A stretch of 7,766 bases of DNA from an uncultured Collinsella sp. (GCA_958346165.1 CATVQO010000060.1:1-7766); one strand, 5' to 3'; shown: positions 1 through 6,455, numbered from the stretch's first letter. Program-made: numbers and translations. Notes: generated by a model from the sequence alone, not told the origin.

Positions 1-1253
1 AGGGCGGTCGTTTTCAGGACGCCGCCGGCTACGTCAATTCGCGTTCCTCGGTCGATAACGGGCGCTTCCTGATGGTTCAGGGCGGTCGTTCGACCCGCTA
101 TGGACAGCGTCCTCAGCAGGCCGGTTATATTACCGATACGGGTTCGGGCGAGGAGATTCGCTCACAGCGTGACCGGCTCCGCAGTACGCCGATGCCCGAG
201 GACCGTGCACTTCCCGCTGCCCGAGGCGTGGCGCGTGACCCTCGTGCCGGCTACGGCGACGGCGGCTATTCCGATCGCGGTTACCGTGGTGCCTCTACGG
301 GACGCTCTCGCGGTGGCTATGCGGATGCCGATACCACGCAGGTGACGCCGCGTCTTCGCTCTCAATCACAGCCGTATGGCCAGCGCTCTTCGGCTCCGCG
401 TTCGGGCCAGCGTGGCTATCAAGGCCGCGGTGAACTTGCGCCCCGCTCGGGTCAGCGCAGCCTTCAGGGCCAGGGTGTCTATCGCGGCCGTCCCGATAGC
501 AATCGTGGTCGTATGCCTCAGGGAGGCGGCCGCAGCAGTTCCAATCGTGGACGCGGCGGATCACGTACTCCTCAAAACAACGGGCTCGATCCGCGTATCG
601 TCTACGCCGGCATCGGTGCCGTTGCGCTGCTGTTGATTGTGCTCATCGTGGTGCTTCTGCGCGGCTGCGCATCTTCGGCGCCCGAGACCACGCCCGAGAC
701 GCCCACTGCTACCAAGACGACGACCAAGAAGTCTTCTAAGAAGACCGAAACGGTCGACGAGGACGAAGACACCGATGAGGCGACGGATGAGTCGACTGAC
801 TCGGACGCTACCAAGACGACGGCCAAGAAGGAAGAGAACGAGGTCACGAAGGTCAAAGTCTCCGTTGCCAAGGGAAAGACCGCGTGGATTGAGGTCAAGG
901 TCGACGGCAAGTCGGTCTATGGCGCCCAGGCGACTGGCCCCTTTGAGCAGGAGTACACGCCCGAGTCCTCGATCGAGATCACCACATCCAAGCCTTCCGA
1001 CGTCACCGTTACCAAGAACGGCGAAAAGGTCCGCTACGACACCAAGACCTCGGGCGTGGCGCGTGTGACGATCACCGTTCCCAAGAAGGAGACCACCGAC
1101 TCCGAGAATGGTGAAAGTTCTGATGGTACCGACACCACCGATGGTACCGATGCCACCGACGGTACCGATGCCCATTCCACGGATGGCGCCGATACCGCAA
1201 CTGACGGTCAGACACCCACCGATTTTACCGACAATTCGTACGATAGCTACTAG
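1..1253 (+). CDS. RodZ-like single-pass membrane protein, 5'-truncated by window edge
   Basis: The frame is open from the first whole codon (position 3) to TAG at 1251-1253, giving 416 visible residues. The ATG at 72 has no ribosome binding site, so the gene almost certainly begins upstream of the window. Numbering from that ATG: residues 1-175 are low-complexity and rich in Arg, Gly, Gln, Ser and Tyr. A single membrane helix spans about 176-196 and is followed by R197 and one Cys (C199). A Thr/Lys then acidic linker runs to ~255. Residues ~256-337 form a beta-rich domain with W272 and the pattern WIEVKVDG...VTVTKNG, as in the DUF4115 domain of RodZ. The tail is Thr/Asp-rich. The positive-inside rule puts the basic part in the cytoplasm and the domain outside. 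RodZ links the MreB cytoskeleton to the cell envelope, and a rodZ homologue lies upstream of pgsA-cinA-recA in Bacillus. The N-terminal helix-turn-helix of RodZ would lie outside the window, so the family call is an inference from one domain plus synteny. Confidence 0.72.
   Translation, partial: GGRFQDAAGYVNSRSSVDNGRFLMVQGGRSTRYGQRPQQAGYITDTGSGEEIRSQRDRLRSTPMPEDRALPAARGVARDPRAGYGDGGYSDRGYRGASTGRSRGGYADADTTQVTPRLRSQSQPYGQRSSAPRSGQRGYQGRGELAPRSGQRSLQGQGVYRGRPDSNRGRMPQGGGRSSSNRGRGGSRTPQNNGLDPRIVYAGIGAVALLLIVLIVVLLRGCASSAPETTPETPTATKTTTKKSSKKTETVDEDEDTDEATDESTDSDATKTTAKKEENEVTKVKVSVAKGKTAWIEVKVDGKSVYGAQATGPFEQEYTPESSIEITTSKPSDVTVTKNGEKVRYDTKTSGVARVTITVPKKETTDSENGESSDGTDTTDGTDATDGTDAHSTDGADTATDGQTPTDFTDNSYDSY
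393..482 (+). repeat. Tandem 45-bp repeat coding a 15-residue Arg/Gly/Gln unit
   Basis: Two adjacent in-frame 45-bp units (393-437 and 438-482) encode APRSGQRGYQGRGEL and APRSGQRSLQGQGVY. The first eight codons are nearly the same at protein level but differ at several third positions, so the duplication is old or the protein repeat is under selection. It lies in the basic cytoplasmic part of the RodZ-like protein. Confidence 0.75.
1122..1199 (+). repeat. 18-bp repeats coding a DGTDxT-type acidic tail
   Basis: Three consecutive 18-bp units start at 1122, 1140 and 1158 with the core GAYGGTACCGAY. A fourth, degenerate unit lies at 1182-1199 after a 6-bp interruption. All stay in frame and encode repeats of the form DGTDxT, part of the extracytoplasmic Thr/Asp-rich tail of the RodZ-like protein. 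The near-identical DNA suggests recent slippage, so copy number may vary between strains. Confidence 0.8.
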
Positions 1254-1279
1254 GCCGCTCGTACGCGAAAGGAAACATC

Positions 1280-1777
1280 ATGGCTAAAGATTCCAGCTTC
1301 GACGTCGTGTCCGAGGTCAACATGCAAGAGGTCGACAACGCCTTCCAGCAGACCACGCGCGAGATTTCCCAGCGGTATGACCTTAAGGATTCCGGCGCCA
1401 CGATCGAGCTTTCGAAGGGCGACAAGCTCTTTACGATCAACGCCCCGGCCGACTTTGTCTCCAAGCAGATTGTCGACGTGCTGAGCTCCAAGCTCATCAA
1501 GCGCGGCATCGACCTCAAGGCTGTCTCGTGGGATGCTCCGCAGGCGGCATCGGGCGGCACCGTGCGCGTGCTCGGCCATATCGTCGAGGGTATCGACCAG
1601 GCGACCGCCAAGAAGATCAACAAGGACATCAAGGATCAAAAGCTCAAGGTCAAGGTGACCATCGAGGCCGACAAGCTGCGTGTTTCCTCTGCTTCGAAGG
1701 ACGCGTTGCAGACCGTGATCCAGTTCCTGCGCGACCAGGACTACGGCCAGCCGCTGCAGTTCACCAACTACCGCTAA
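1280..1777 (+). CDS. yajQ: YajQ family nucleotide-binding protein
   Basis: A complete protein of 165 residues, the usual YajQ (UPF0234) length. It opens with the family pattern MAKDSSFDVVSEVNMQEVDN, continues through the conserved stretch around residues 20-40 (Q-T-x-REIxxRYDLK) and ends FLRDxDYGxPLQFxNYR. The family fold is two ferredoxin-like alpha/beta units. Members bind nucleotides or RNA, and a Xanthomonas member binds cyclic di-GMP; whether this protein does is not visible from sequence. The start is supported by AAAGGA at 1268-1273, 6 nt upstream of the ATG. The gene sits 26 bp after the RodZ-like gene and 27 bp before rimO, so all three are probably co-transcribed. Confidence 0.93.
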   Translation: MAKDSSFDVVSEVNMQEVDNAFQQTTREISQRYDLKDSGATIELSKGDKLFTINAPADFVSKQIVDVLSSKLIKRGIDLKAVSWDAPQAASGGTVRVLGHIVEGIDQATAKKINKDIKDQKLKVKVTIEADKLRVSSASKDALQTVIQFLRDQDYGQPLQFTNYR

Positions 1778-1804
1778 TATCAATCGAAAGGACCGCTCTC
1801 CAAC

Positions 1805-3154
1805 ATGGATACACCGTTGGGCTCCGTGCTCTACATCACCCTCGGGTGCGCTAAGAACGAGGTTGACACCGACCGCATGCGTTCTCTTTTGACCGCCGCG
1901 GGCTACGAGGAGGCATTCGACCCTCAGGATGCCGATATCGCCATCGTCAATACATGCTCGTTCCTCGCCTCCGCAACGTCCGAGAGCATCGAGACCACGC
2001 TCGAGCTCGCCAACGAGGTTCAGGACGGCGTTCGTTCTTGCCCCATCGTCATGTGCGGCTGCGTGCCGTCGCGCTATGGCGATGACCTGCCTGACGAGCT
2101 GCCCGAGGTCGCTGCCTTTGTGAAGGCCGACGAGGAAGATGGCATCGTGGCGGTCATCGATGGCGTGCTGGGTGTCGAGCGTGAGATTGCAGCCTATATC
2201 CCGCAGGTCAAACGTACCGTCGAGGGTGCTGTCGCCTACGTCAAGATTTCCGATGGCTGCAACCGCTTCTGCAGCTTCTGCATGATTCCCTACATCCGCG
2301 GCCGCTATCATTCGCGCAATGCCGAGAGCATCATCTCCGAGGTGCGCGACCTGGTTGCCGGCGGTGTGCGCGAGATCGTGCTGATCGGCCAGGACACGGG
2401 CATCTGGGGTACCGACTTTGCCGACGAGGACGTCGCCGATGGCTCGCCGCGCAATCTGGCGCAGCTGCTGCGTGCCGTCGCCGAGGCCGTGCGCCCGCAC
2501 AACGTCTGGGTCCGCGTGCTCTATCTGCAGCCCGAGGGCATGACTGACGAACTCATCGAGACGATTCGCGATACGCCCGAGGTGCTGCCCTATATCGATA
2601 TCCCCGTGCAGCACTGCGACGCGCGCATTCTCAAGGCCATGCGTCGCTCCGGTTCGCGCCAGGAGCTCGAGGATCTGTTCCGCGACCTTCGCGAGCGCAT
2701 CCCCGGCATCGTGATTCGTTCCACGGCCATGGTCGGCTTCCCGACCGAGACCGACGACGAGTTCCGCGATCTTATCGACTTTATGGACACCGTCGGCTTT
2801 GACTACACGAGTGTCTTTGCCTACTCGCAGGAGGAGGGCAGCCTGGCCGCTAAGATGGAGGGTCAGGTCGACGAAGAGGTCAAGCTCGAGCGCGCCCAGG
2901 AGGCCATGGACCTGGCCGAGTCGCTCGGTTTTGCCGCCACCGCCGCACATGTGGGTGAGCGCGCCCAGGTAATCGTCGACGGTATCGAAGAGACCGAGGA
3001 TGGCGCCGAGCTGATCGGCCATGCCTGGTTCCAGGCGCCCGATTCCGATGGCGCGGTGCATCTGGACGCCAGCGAGGCGTCCGTGGGCGATATTCTGACC
3101 GTCGAGTTTACCGATAGCTTCTGCTATGAGCTTATCGGTCATGTTGTGGAGTAG
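1805..3154 (+). CDS. rimO: Ribosomal protein S12 methylthiotransferase RimO
   Basis: RimO adds a methylthio group to the beta carbon of a conserved Asp of ribosomal protein S12, using S-adenosylmethionine and two 4Fe-4S clusters. The 449-residue protein has the three expected parts. The N-terminal UPF0004 domain holds cluster cysteines C15 (LGCAKN), C51 (NTCSFL) and C86 (CGCVPSRY, with an extra C84). The radical SAM domain has CNRFCSFC with C152, C156 and C159, followed by the typical IPYIRGRYHSR. A TRAM domain occupies roughly residues 383-449. LGCAKNEVDTDRM and the acidic TRAM domain favour RimO over the tRNA-modifying MiaB. The ATG at 1805 follows AAAGGA (1787-1792) with a rather long 12-nt spacing. 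A later start would come too close to C15. The TAG stop lies inside the ribosome binding site of pgsA, which suggests translational coupling. Confidence 0.95.
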   Translation: MDTPLGSVLYITLGCAKNEVDTDRMRSLLTAAGYEEAFDPQDADIAIVNTCSFLASATSESIETTLELANEVQDGVRSCPIVMCGCVPSRYGDDLPDELPEVAAFVKADEEDGIVAVIDGVLGVEREIAAYIPQVKRTVEGAVAYVKISDGCNRFCSFCMIPYIRGRYHSRNAESIISEVRDLVAGGVREIVLIGQDTGIWGTDFADEDVADGSPRNLAQLLRAVAEAVRPHNVWVRVLYLQPEGMTDELIETIRDTPEVLPYIDIPVQHCDARILKAMRRSGSRQELEDLFRDLRERIPGIVIRSTAMVGFPTETDDEFRDLIDFMDTVGFDYTSVFAYSQEEGSLAAKMEGQVDEEVKLERAQEAMDLAESLGFAATAAHVGERAQVIVDGIEETEDGAELIGHAWFQAPDSDGAVHLDASEASVGDILTVEFTDSFCYELIGHVVE

Positions 3155-3158
3155 GAGA
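3152..3158 (+). promoter_or_regulatory. pgsA ribosome binding site overlapping the rimO stop
   Basis: TAGGAGA contains both the TAG stop of rimO (3152-3154) and an AGGAG Shine-Dalgarno core 5-6 nt before the GTG at 3164. It decides the GTG start of pgsA, since no ATG lies nearby in frame, and implies that ribosomes ending rimO can reinitiate on pgsA. Confidence 0.8.
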
Positions 3159-3163
3159 GCGTC

Positions 3164-3802
3164 GTGGCTAACGAGAGCAATAAGGAACTGACGAGTGTCT
3201 GGACGCCCGCCAACATCGTGACGTGCGTGCGCATCGTCTTTATCCCGGTGTTCATGATCGTGTCGGCGCTTTCTCACACGAGTGTTGCCGGTACGGATTG
3301 GAGCACCTTTGACGGTCCGCTCGCCGACGCTGCCTTCATTCTGTATGTGATCCTGTCGTGCACCGATAAGGTCGACGGTTATCTGGCACGCTCGCGCAAC
3401 GAGATCACCGATTTCGGCAAGTTCTTGGACCCCATCGCCGACAAGCTGCTGGTGTTCTCGGCCCTGCTGTTGTTCTTGGATTTTGGCGCCGTAACCGTGT
3501 GGTCCGTGTTTATTATCCTGTTCCGCGAGCTGCTGGTGAGCGCCCTACGCATGGTTGCGAGTGCGGCCGGCGTGGTTGTTGCGGCCGATAAGCTCGGCAA
3601 GTACAAGACGGCAACCACGATGGTCTCCATCTGCGGTTACCTGTGCGTTTTTGCTATGGCCGGCTTGCACCTTGGCCCGGTGGCGCTGACGCTCGGCATC
3701 TACTCGGTGTCGCGCTTCCTGTATGCCGTTGCCGTTGTCTTGACCGTTATCTCGGGCGCCCAGTACTTCTGGAACTGCCGCAAGATCGTCTTTTCGGTCT
3801 AG
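3164..3802 (+). CDS. pgsA: CDP-diacylglycerol--glycerol-3-phosphate 3-phosphatidyltransferase
   Basis: PgsA condenses CDP-diacylglycerol with sn-glycerol 3-phosphate to give phosphatidylglycerol phosphate, the committed step to phosphatidylglycerol and cardiolipin, in the cytoplasmic membrane. The 212-residue protein carries the complete CDP-alcohol phosphotransferase motif DG-x2-AR-x8-G-x3-D-x3-D as D71, G72, A75, R76, G85, D89 and D93. It has several hydrophobic segments, at about 14-36, 57-68, 95-120, 147-165 and 170-200. The N-terminal WTPANIVTCVRIVFIP is typical of PgsA. Translation starts at GTG 3164, chosen because an AGGAG site lies at proper spacing. The gene begins 9 bp after rimO. 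The pgsA-cinA-recA order is conserved in many Gram-positives and supports this call over other members of the superfamily. Confidence 0.93.
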   Translation: MANESNKELTSVWTPANIVTCVRIVFIPVFMIVSALSHTSVAGTDWSTFDGPLADAAFILYVILSCTDKVDGYLARSRNEITDFGKFLDPIADKLLVFSALLLFLDFGAVTVWSVFIILFRELLVSALRMVASAAGVVVAADKLGKYKTATTMVSICGYLCVFAMAGLHLGPVALTLGIYSVSRFLYAVAVVLTVISGAQYFWNCRKIVFSV

Positions 3803-3808
3803 GTCCTG

Positions 3809-4345
3809 GTGGGTATGACGGTCTCTTTTGAGCAGATTTCCGCACACAATGAGGAGCTGGCGCGCGATATTGTCGAGCGCGCGAGCGCTCGGGGCGTGAC
3901 GGTTTCGACGGCTGAGTCGCTTACGGCGGGTATGATCGCCTCGACGATTGCGGATATCCCGGGCGCCTCGGCGGTGTTGCGTGGCGGTGCGGTGACTTAC
4001 TGCGATGAGATTAAGCATCGCGTTCTTGGTGTTGAGCAGGAGACGCTCGACCGCTATACCGCGGTGTCGCATCAGACCGCGCGCGAGATGGCGGTGGGTT
4101 CGCTGGAGCTGTACCAGAGCGATATTGCAGTGAGCGCAACGGGTTATGCCGGCCCCGGCGGTGGCACTGAGGGCGATCCGGCGGGCACTTTCTATATTGG
4201 CTGGGCGTATCGCGCGGCTTATGGGGAAGTCCCGGTTGTGGACTCTGTGCGCTGCCACTATGAGGGCGACCGTTCGTGTGTTCGTGCCCATGCGGTCGCG
4301 GAGGCATTGGGGCGCATTGCCCTTGTGCTCAACTCTATGGAATAG
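3809..4345 (+). CDS. cinA: CinA C-terminal domain protein (nicotinamide-nucleotide amidase, PncC type)
   Basis: PncC-type enzymes deamidate nicotinamide mononucleotide to nicotinate mononucleotide, recycling NMN released by NAD-dependent DNA ligase. The 178-residue protein is only the CinA C-terminal domain; the N-terminal molybdopterin-binding-like domain of long CinA is absent. Visible motifs are STAESLTAGM with the family's conserved Ser at 37, VTYCDEIK with Y64 and K69, ATGYAGPGGGT at ~110-120, and a late GDRSCVRAHAVAEAL. The common AESCTGG reads AESLTAG here, but the Ser is kept. The start is uncertain: GTG 3809 has AGG at 3801-3803 at good spacing, while ATG 3815, two codons later, has a spacing of 11 nt. 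It lies 6 bp after pgsA and in the same frame. It is followed by a strong hairpin, so it is probably the last gene of the unit. Confidence 0.9.
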   Translation: MGMTVSFEQISAHNEELARDIVERASARGVTVSTAESLTAGMIASTIADIPGASAVLRGGAVTYCDEIKHRVLGVEQETLDRYTAVSHQTAREMAVGSLELYQSDIAVSATGYAGPGGGTEGDPAGTFYIGWAYRAAYGEVPVVDSVRCHYEGDRSCVRAHAVAEALGRIALVLNSME

Positions 4346-4352
4346 ACGTGTT

Positions 4353-4376
4353 TTAAGGGGCCTCCGGGCCCCTTAA
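4353..4376 (+). terminator. Intrinsic terminator after cinA
   Basis: Perfect 10-bp inverted repeat: TTAAGGGGCC (4353-4362), loop TCCG, GGCCCCTTAA (4367-4376). It starts 7 bp after the cinA stop. The U tract is poor (the stem's own TTAA, then TTGT), so termination may be incomplete, but the GC-rich core with a UUCG-like tetraloop and its position fit a terminator separating the cinA unit from recA. Confidence 0.8.
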
Positions 4377-4451
4377 TTGTGGAGATAGGGACTTCTGACA
4401 AATTTAGCGTTTGTGCTGGTTATAGATGTATTCTTGCCTTCTTTGTTCTTA

Positions 4452-4511
4452 TTTGGCCCTGTGTGGTCAAGCATTTGGTCAGTGTTTGGTCGGCGTTTGG
4501 TTGGGTTTTGG
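4452..4511 (+). repeat. Helically phased TTTGG(T) repeats upstream of recA promoter
   Basis: TTTGGT occurs at 4474, 4485 and 4496, with TTTGG at 4507: four copies exactly 11 bp apart, separated by CAGTG, CGGCG and TGGGT. Weaker members are TTTGGC at 4452 and TGTGGT at 4462. The array ends 32 bp upstream of the recA -35 element. It is not coding and matches no operator I recognise. The spacing would put each motif on about the same face of the DNA helix. Confidence 0.6.
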
Positions 4512-4543
4512 AAAGACTGCCTGCATATGATTGGCCTGAACGG

Positions 4544-4572
4544 TTGACCACGAACAGCCGTTCGTTTATTAT
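4544..4572 (+). promoter_or_regulatory. recA promoter, sigma-70/SigA type
   Basis: -35 TTGACC (4544-4549), 17-bp spacer, -10 TATTAT (4567-4572); each hexamer differs from consensus at one position. Transcription would begin near 4579, giving a short leader of about 24 nt before the recA ATG. It is the only strong promoter pair in the 4377-4602 gap. Confidence 0.85.
4550..4565 (+). promoter_or_regulatory. LexA (SOS) box in the recA promoter spacer
   Basis: ACGAACAGCCGTTCGT is a perfect 16-bp palindrome, with ACGAAC and GTTCGT arms around 4 bp. It matches the CGAAC-N4-GTTCG operator of Gram-positive LexA proteins. It occupies almost the entire spacer between -35 and -10, so LexA bound here would block RNA polymerase directly. 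Control by LexA is inferred; lexA itself is not in the window. Confidence 0.9.
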
Positions 4573-4586
4573 CGATGCAGGTTGTT

Positions 4587-4596
4587 AAGAGGAGGG
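4587..4596 (+). promoter_or_regulatory. Strong recA ribosome binding site
   Basis: AAGAGGAGGG contains a full GGAGG core (4591-4595) 7 nt before ATG 4603. It rules out the TTG at 4582, which would place this site inside the coding sequence and lies too close to the likely transcription start. Confidence 0.88.
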
Positions 4597-4602
4597 CTAT
4601 TC

Positions 4603-5751
4603 ATGGCCAAGAATTCAGGTCCCGTACGTACCGTTCATGCTCGCACGACGGGTAAAGAGCGCGATGAGATGATCGCCACCACCAAGGCCGAGATCGAGAA
4701 GAAATTCGGCCAGGGTTCCATCATGAGGTACGGCGACGGTGGCCCCGAGCTCGAGGTCGAGGCCATTCCCACGGGCGCCCTGGCCCTCGATGCCGCGCTG
4801 GGTATCGGCGGCGTGCCGCGCGGCCGTATCGTCGAGATTTACGGTCCTGAGTCCTCCGGTAAGACGACGCTTTCGCTCGAGATCCTGGCCGAGGCCCAGG
4901 CAATGGGTGGCGTTGTGGCATTTATCGATGCCGAGCACGCGCTTGATCCCACGTATGCCGCGCGCATCGGCGTGGATATCGACGAGGTACTGATTTCCCA
5001 GCCCGATACGGGTGAGCAGGCGCTCGAGATTGTTGACATGCTCGTGCGTTCCGGCGCCATCGATGCTATCGTCGTCGACTCCGTCGCCGCGCTGACCCCG
5101 CGTGCCGAGATCGAGGGAGAAATCGGCGACACTACGGTCGGTCTTCAGGCTCGCCTGATGAGCCAGGCGCTCCGCAAGCTCGCCGGCTCGCTGTCCAAGT
5201 CCAACACGACGTGCATCTTCATTAACCAGCTGCGTGAGAAGATCGGCGTCATGTTCGGCAACCCCGAGACCACGACGGGCGGCCGCGCCCTTAAGTTCTT
5301 CTCTTCGGTGCGTATCGACATTCGCCGTATCGACAGCATTAAGCTTAAGGACGAGGTTATCGGTAACCGCGTGCGCGCCAAGGTCGTTAAGAACAAGGTG
5401 GCAGCTCCGTTCCGTTCTGCTGAGTTCGACATCATGTACGGTACGGGCATCTCTAAGGAGGGCTCGATTCTGGACATGGCTGTCGAGTGCGGCATCTGCA
5501 AGAAGATGGGCTCCTGGTTTGCCTATGGCGAGGACAAGCTCGGCAACGGTCGCGAGGCCGCCAAGGCGTTCCTGCGCGAACACCCCGATTGCGCTGACGA
5601 GATTGAGCATAAGGTCCGCCTTGCCTGCGGACTTGAGTTTGATGACGATGCTCCGTCCGAGGTCGAGCTGACCGATCAGCCTGCGCCTGAGGAGTTTGAC
5701 GAGCTTTACGCCATCGATGGTTCCGCCATGCTCGATGATGACGACGAGTAG
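4603..5751 (+). CDS. recA: Recombinase RecA
   Basis: RecA forms ATP-dependent filaments on single-stranded DNA, drives strand exchange in recombinational repair and stimulates LexA self-cleavage to start the SOS response. The 382-residue protein has every expected element: Walker [10 protein letters not shown] (81-89), the [10 protein letters not shown] strand with the catalytic Glu, Walker B ending in D159 (IVVDSVAAL), loop L1 around [14 protein letters not shown], and the L2 region [27 protein letters not shown]. It ends in the usual C-terminal domain and a very acidic tail (DDDDE). Residue numbers run 15 ahead of E. coli RecA because of a longer basic/polar N-terminus. No intein interrupts it. 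It is read from its own promoter with a LexA box in the spacer. recX follows after 11 bp. Confidence 0.98.
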   Translation: MAKNSGPVRTVHARTTGKERDEMIATTKAEIEKKFGQGSIMRYGDGGPELEVEAIPTGALALDAALGIGGVPRGRIVEIYGPESSGKTTLSLEILAEAQAMGGVVAFIDAEHALDPTYAARIGVDIDEVLISQPDTGEQALEIVDMLVRSGAIDAIVVDSVAALTPRAEIEGEIGDTTVGLQARLMSQALRKLAGSLSKSNTTCIFINQLREKIGVMFGNPETTTGGRALKFFSSVRIDIRRIDSIKLKDEVIGNRVRAKVVKNKVAAPFRSAEFDIMYGTGISKEGSILDMAVECGICKKMGSWFAYGEDKLGNGREAAKAFLREHPDCADEIEHKVRLACGLEFDDDAPSEVELTDQPAPEEFDELYAIDGSAMLDDDDE

Positions 5752-5762
5752 CGGTTACGCTC

Positions 5763-6455
5763 ATGTCGTATACGGTGACCGAGGCCACGGTCGTCTTTCC
5801 CGATAAGAAGGCGGCCTCCTCGTTCTCGAGCGGGTGTGCGTCCAAAAAGCCTTGCGCACATATCGATTGTGAGCTTGAGGGCGGTTTTGAGCGGTCCGTT
5901 TGGATTCCCGTGCGGGTCGCGCGCCTGTATGTCAAAAAACGCCCCGATCTGCCCTGCGATTGGGATAACTTTCGTGAGGCGGTGCAGCTCATCGAGCGTA
6001 AATGTGCGCTTACCATGGTGACCGAGATGTTATCGCGCCGCGACCATGCGACGGGTGAGGTCCGTGACAAGCTGGCTCGCTACGGCTTTCACCAGCCCGC
6101 GATCGATTTCGCCGTCGAGCGCGCCACCGAGTATCACTTTTTAGACGAGAACCGCTTTTGCTCGTACTTTATCGAGGAGCGCAAGCGGCGCGGTTGGGGA
6201 CAGCGCAAAATCGAGACCGAGCTCAAGCGCCGTCATGTCGTGCTCGATGACATTCCCGGTTATCCCGAGGATTATTTTGCCGTCGAAGACGATTTGGCTC
6301 GTGCGTCAGCCCTGCTTGCCAAGCGGCGTGTTCCAGAGACGCGCGGATTCGAAAAACTGGTTCGGTTTTTGATGGGCAAGGGCTTCTCGTATCACATCGC
6401 CGCCGATGCCGTTAAGGTACGTCTCGATGCCGAACGCGAGGAATGTGCAGTTTAG
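5763..6455 (+). CDS. recX: Regulatory protein RecX
   Basis: RecX binds RecA filaments and limits or remodels them; it is commonly encoded right after recA. This 230-residue protein shows the three-helix repeats of the family: MLSRRDHATGEVRDKLARYGF (RRDH at 92-95), YHFLDENRFCSYFIEERKRRGWGQRKIETEL (residues ~125-155, GWG at 144-146), and a third repeat near the C-terminus (RGFEKLVRFLMGKGFSYHIAADAV). The first ~75 residues match the N-terminal part of longer Gram-positive RecX proteins but include a Cys-containing stretch (C25, C31, C36) that I do not recognise. The ATG at 5763 has no clear Shine-Dalgarno sequence. With only 11 bp after recA and no promoter between, expression probably depends on read-through and translational coupling, giving less RecX than RecA. 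Confidence 0.92.
   Translation: MSYTVTEATVVFPDKKAASSFSSGCASKKPCAHIDCELEGGFERSVWIPVRVARLYVKKRPDLPCDWDNFREAVQLIERKCALTMVTEMLSRRDHATGEVRDKLARYGFHQPAIDFAVERATEYHFLDENRFCSYFIEERKRRGWGQRKIETELKRRHVVLDDIPGYPEDYFAVEDDLARASALLAKRRVPETRGFEKLVRFLMGKGFSYHIAADAVKVRLDAEREECAV

Noticed and set aside
72..74. ATG at 72 as the true start of the RodZ-like protein
   Set aside because: The frame is open upstream to the window edge with similar composition, and no Shine-Dalgarno sequence precedes it.
1..90. Repeat of AGGGCGGTCGTT at 1-12 and 79-90 as a long 78-bp repeat unit
   Set aside because: Only the 12-bp word and a loosely placed AGY are shared; the rest of the interval does not align, so it is probably composition bias in the low-complexity segment.
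561..1175. 204-codon minus-strand frame opposite the RodZ-like gene
   Set aside because: The complement of the Thr/Lys/Asp low-complexity codons gives Gly/Leu/Arg-rich filler; the sense frame has a membrane helix and a recognisable domain.
1250..3277. 675-codon open frame on the minus strand across yajQ and rimO
   Set aside because: It lies antisense to two genes with unmistakable family motifs. Long antisense frames arise from the G/C third-position bias. The translation is His/Asp/Leu/Gly-rich with no recognisable domain.
4395..4426. Possible second recA promoter (CTGACA ... TTATAG after TG)
   Set aside because: The spacer is 19 bp and the -10 is poor; not convincing next to the strong promoter at 4544-4572.
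4379..4588. 69-codon GTG-initiated frame in the cinA-recA gap
   Set aside because: It starts inside the terminator tail, has no ribosome binding site, and runs through the recA promoter and LexA box; a regulatory region explains it better.
4582..4602. Upstream TTG start adding seven residues to RecA
   Set aside because: The strong GGAGG at 4591-4595 points to ATG 4603, and TTG 4582 is only about 3 nt from the likely transcription start.
4615..5610. 331-codon open frame on the minus strand inside recA
   Set aside because: Antisense shadow of the highly biased recA codons; no ribosome binding site or domain.
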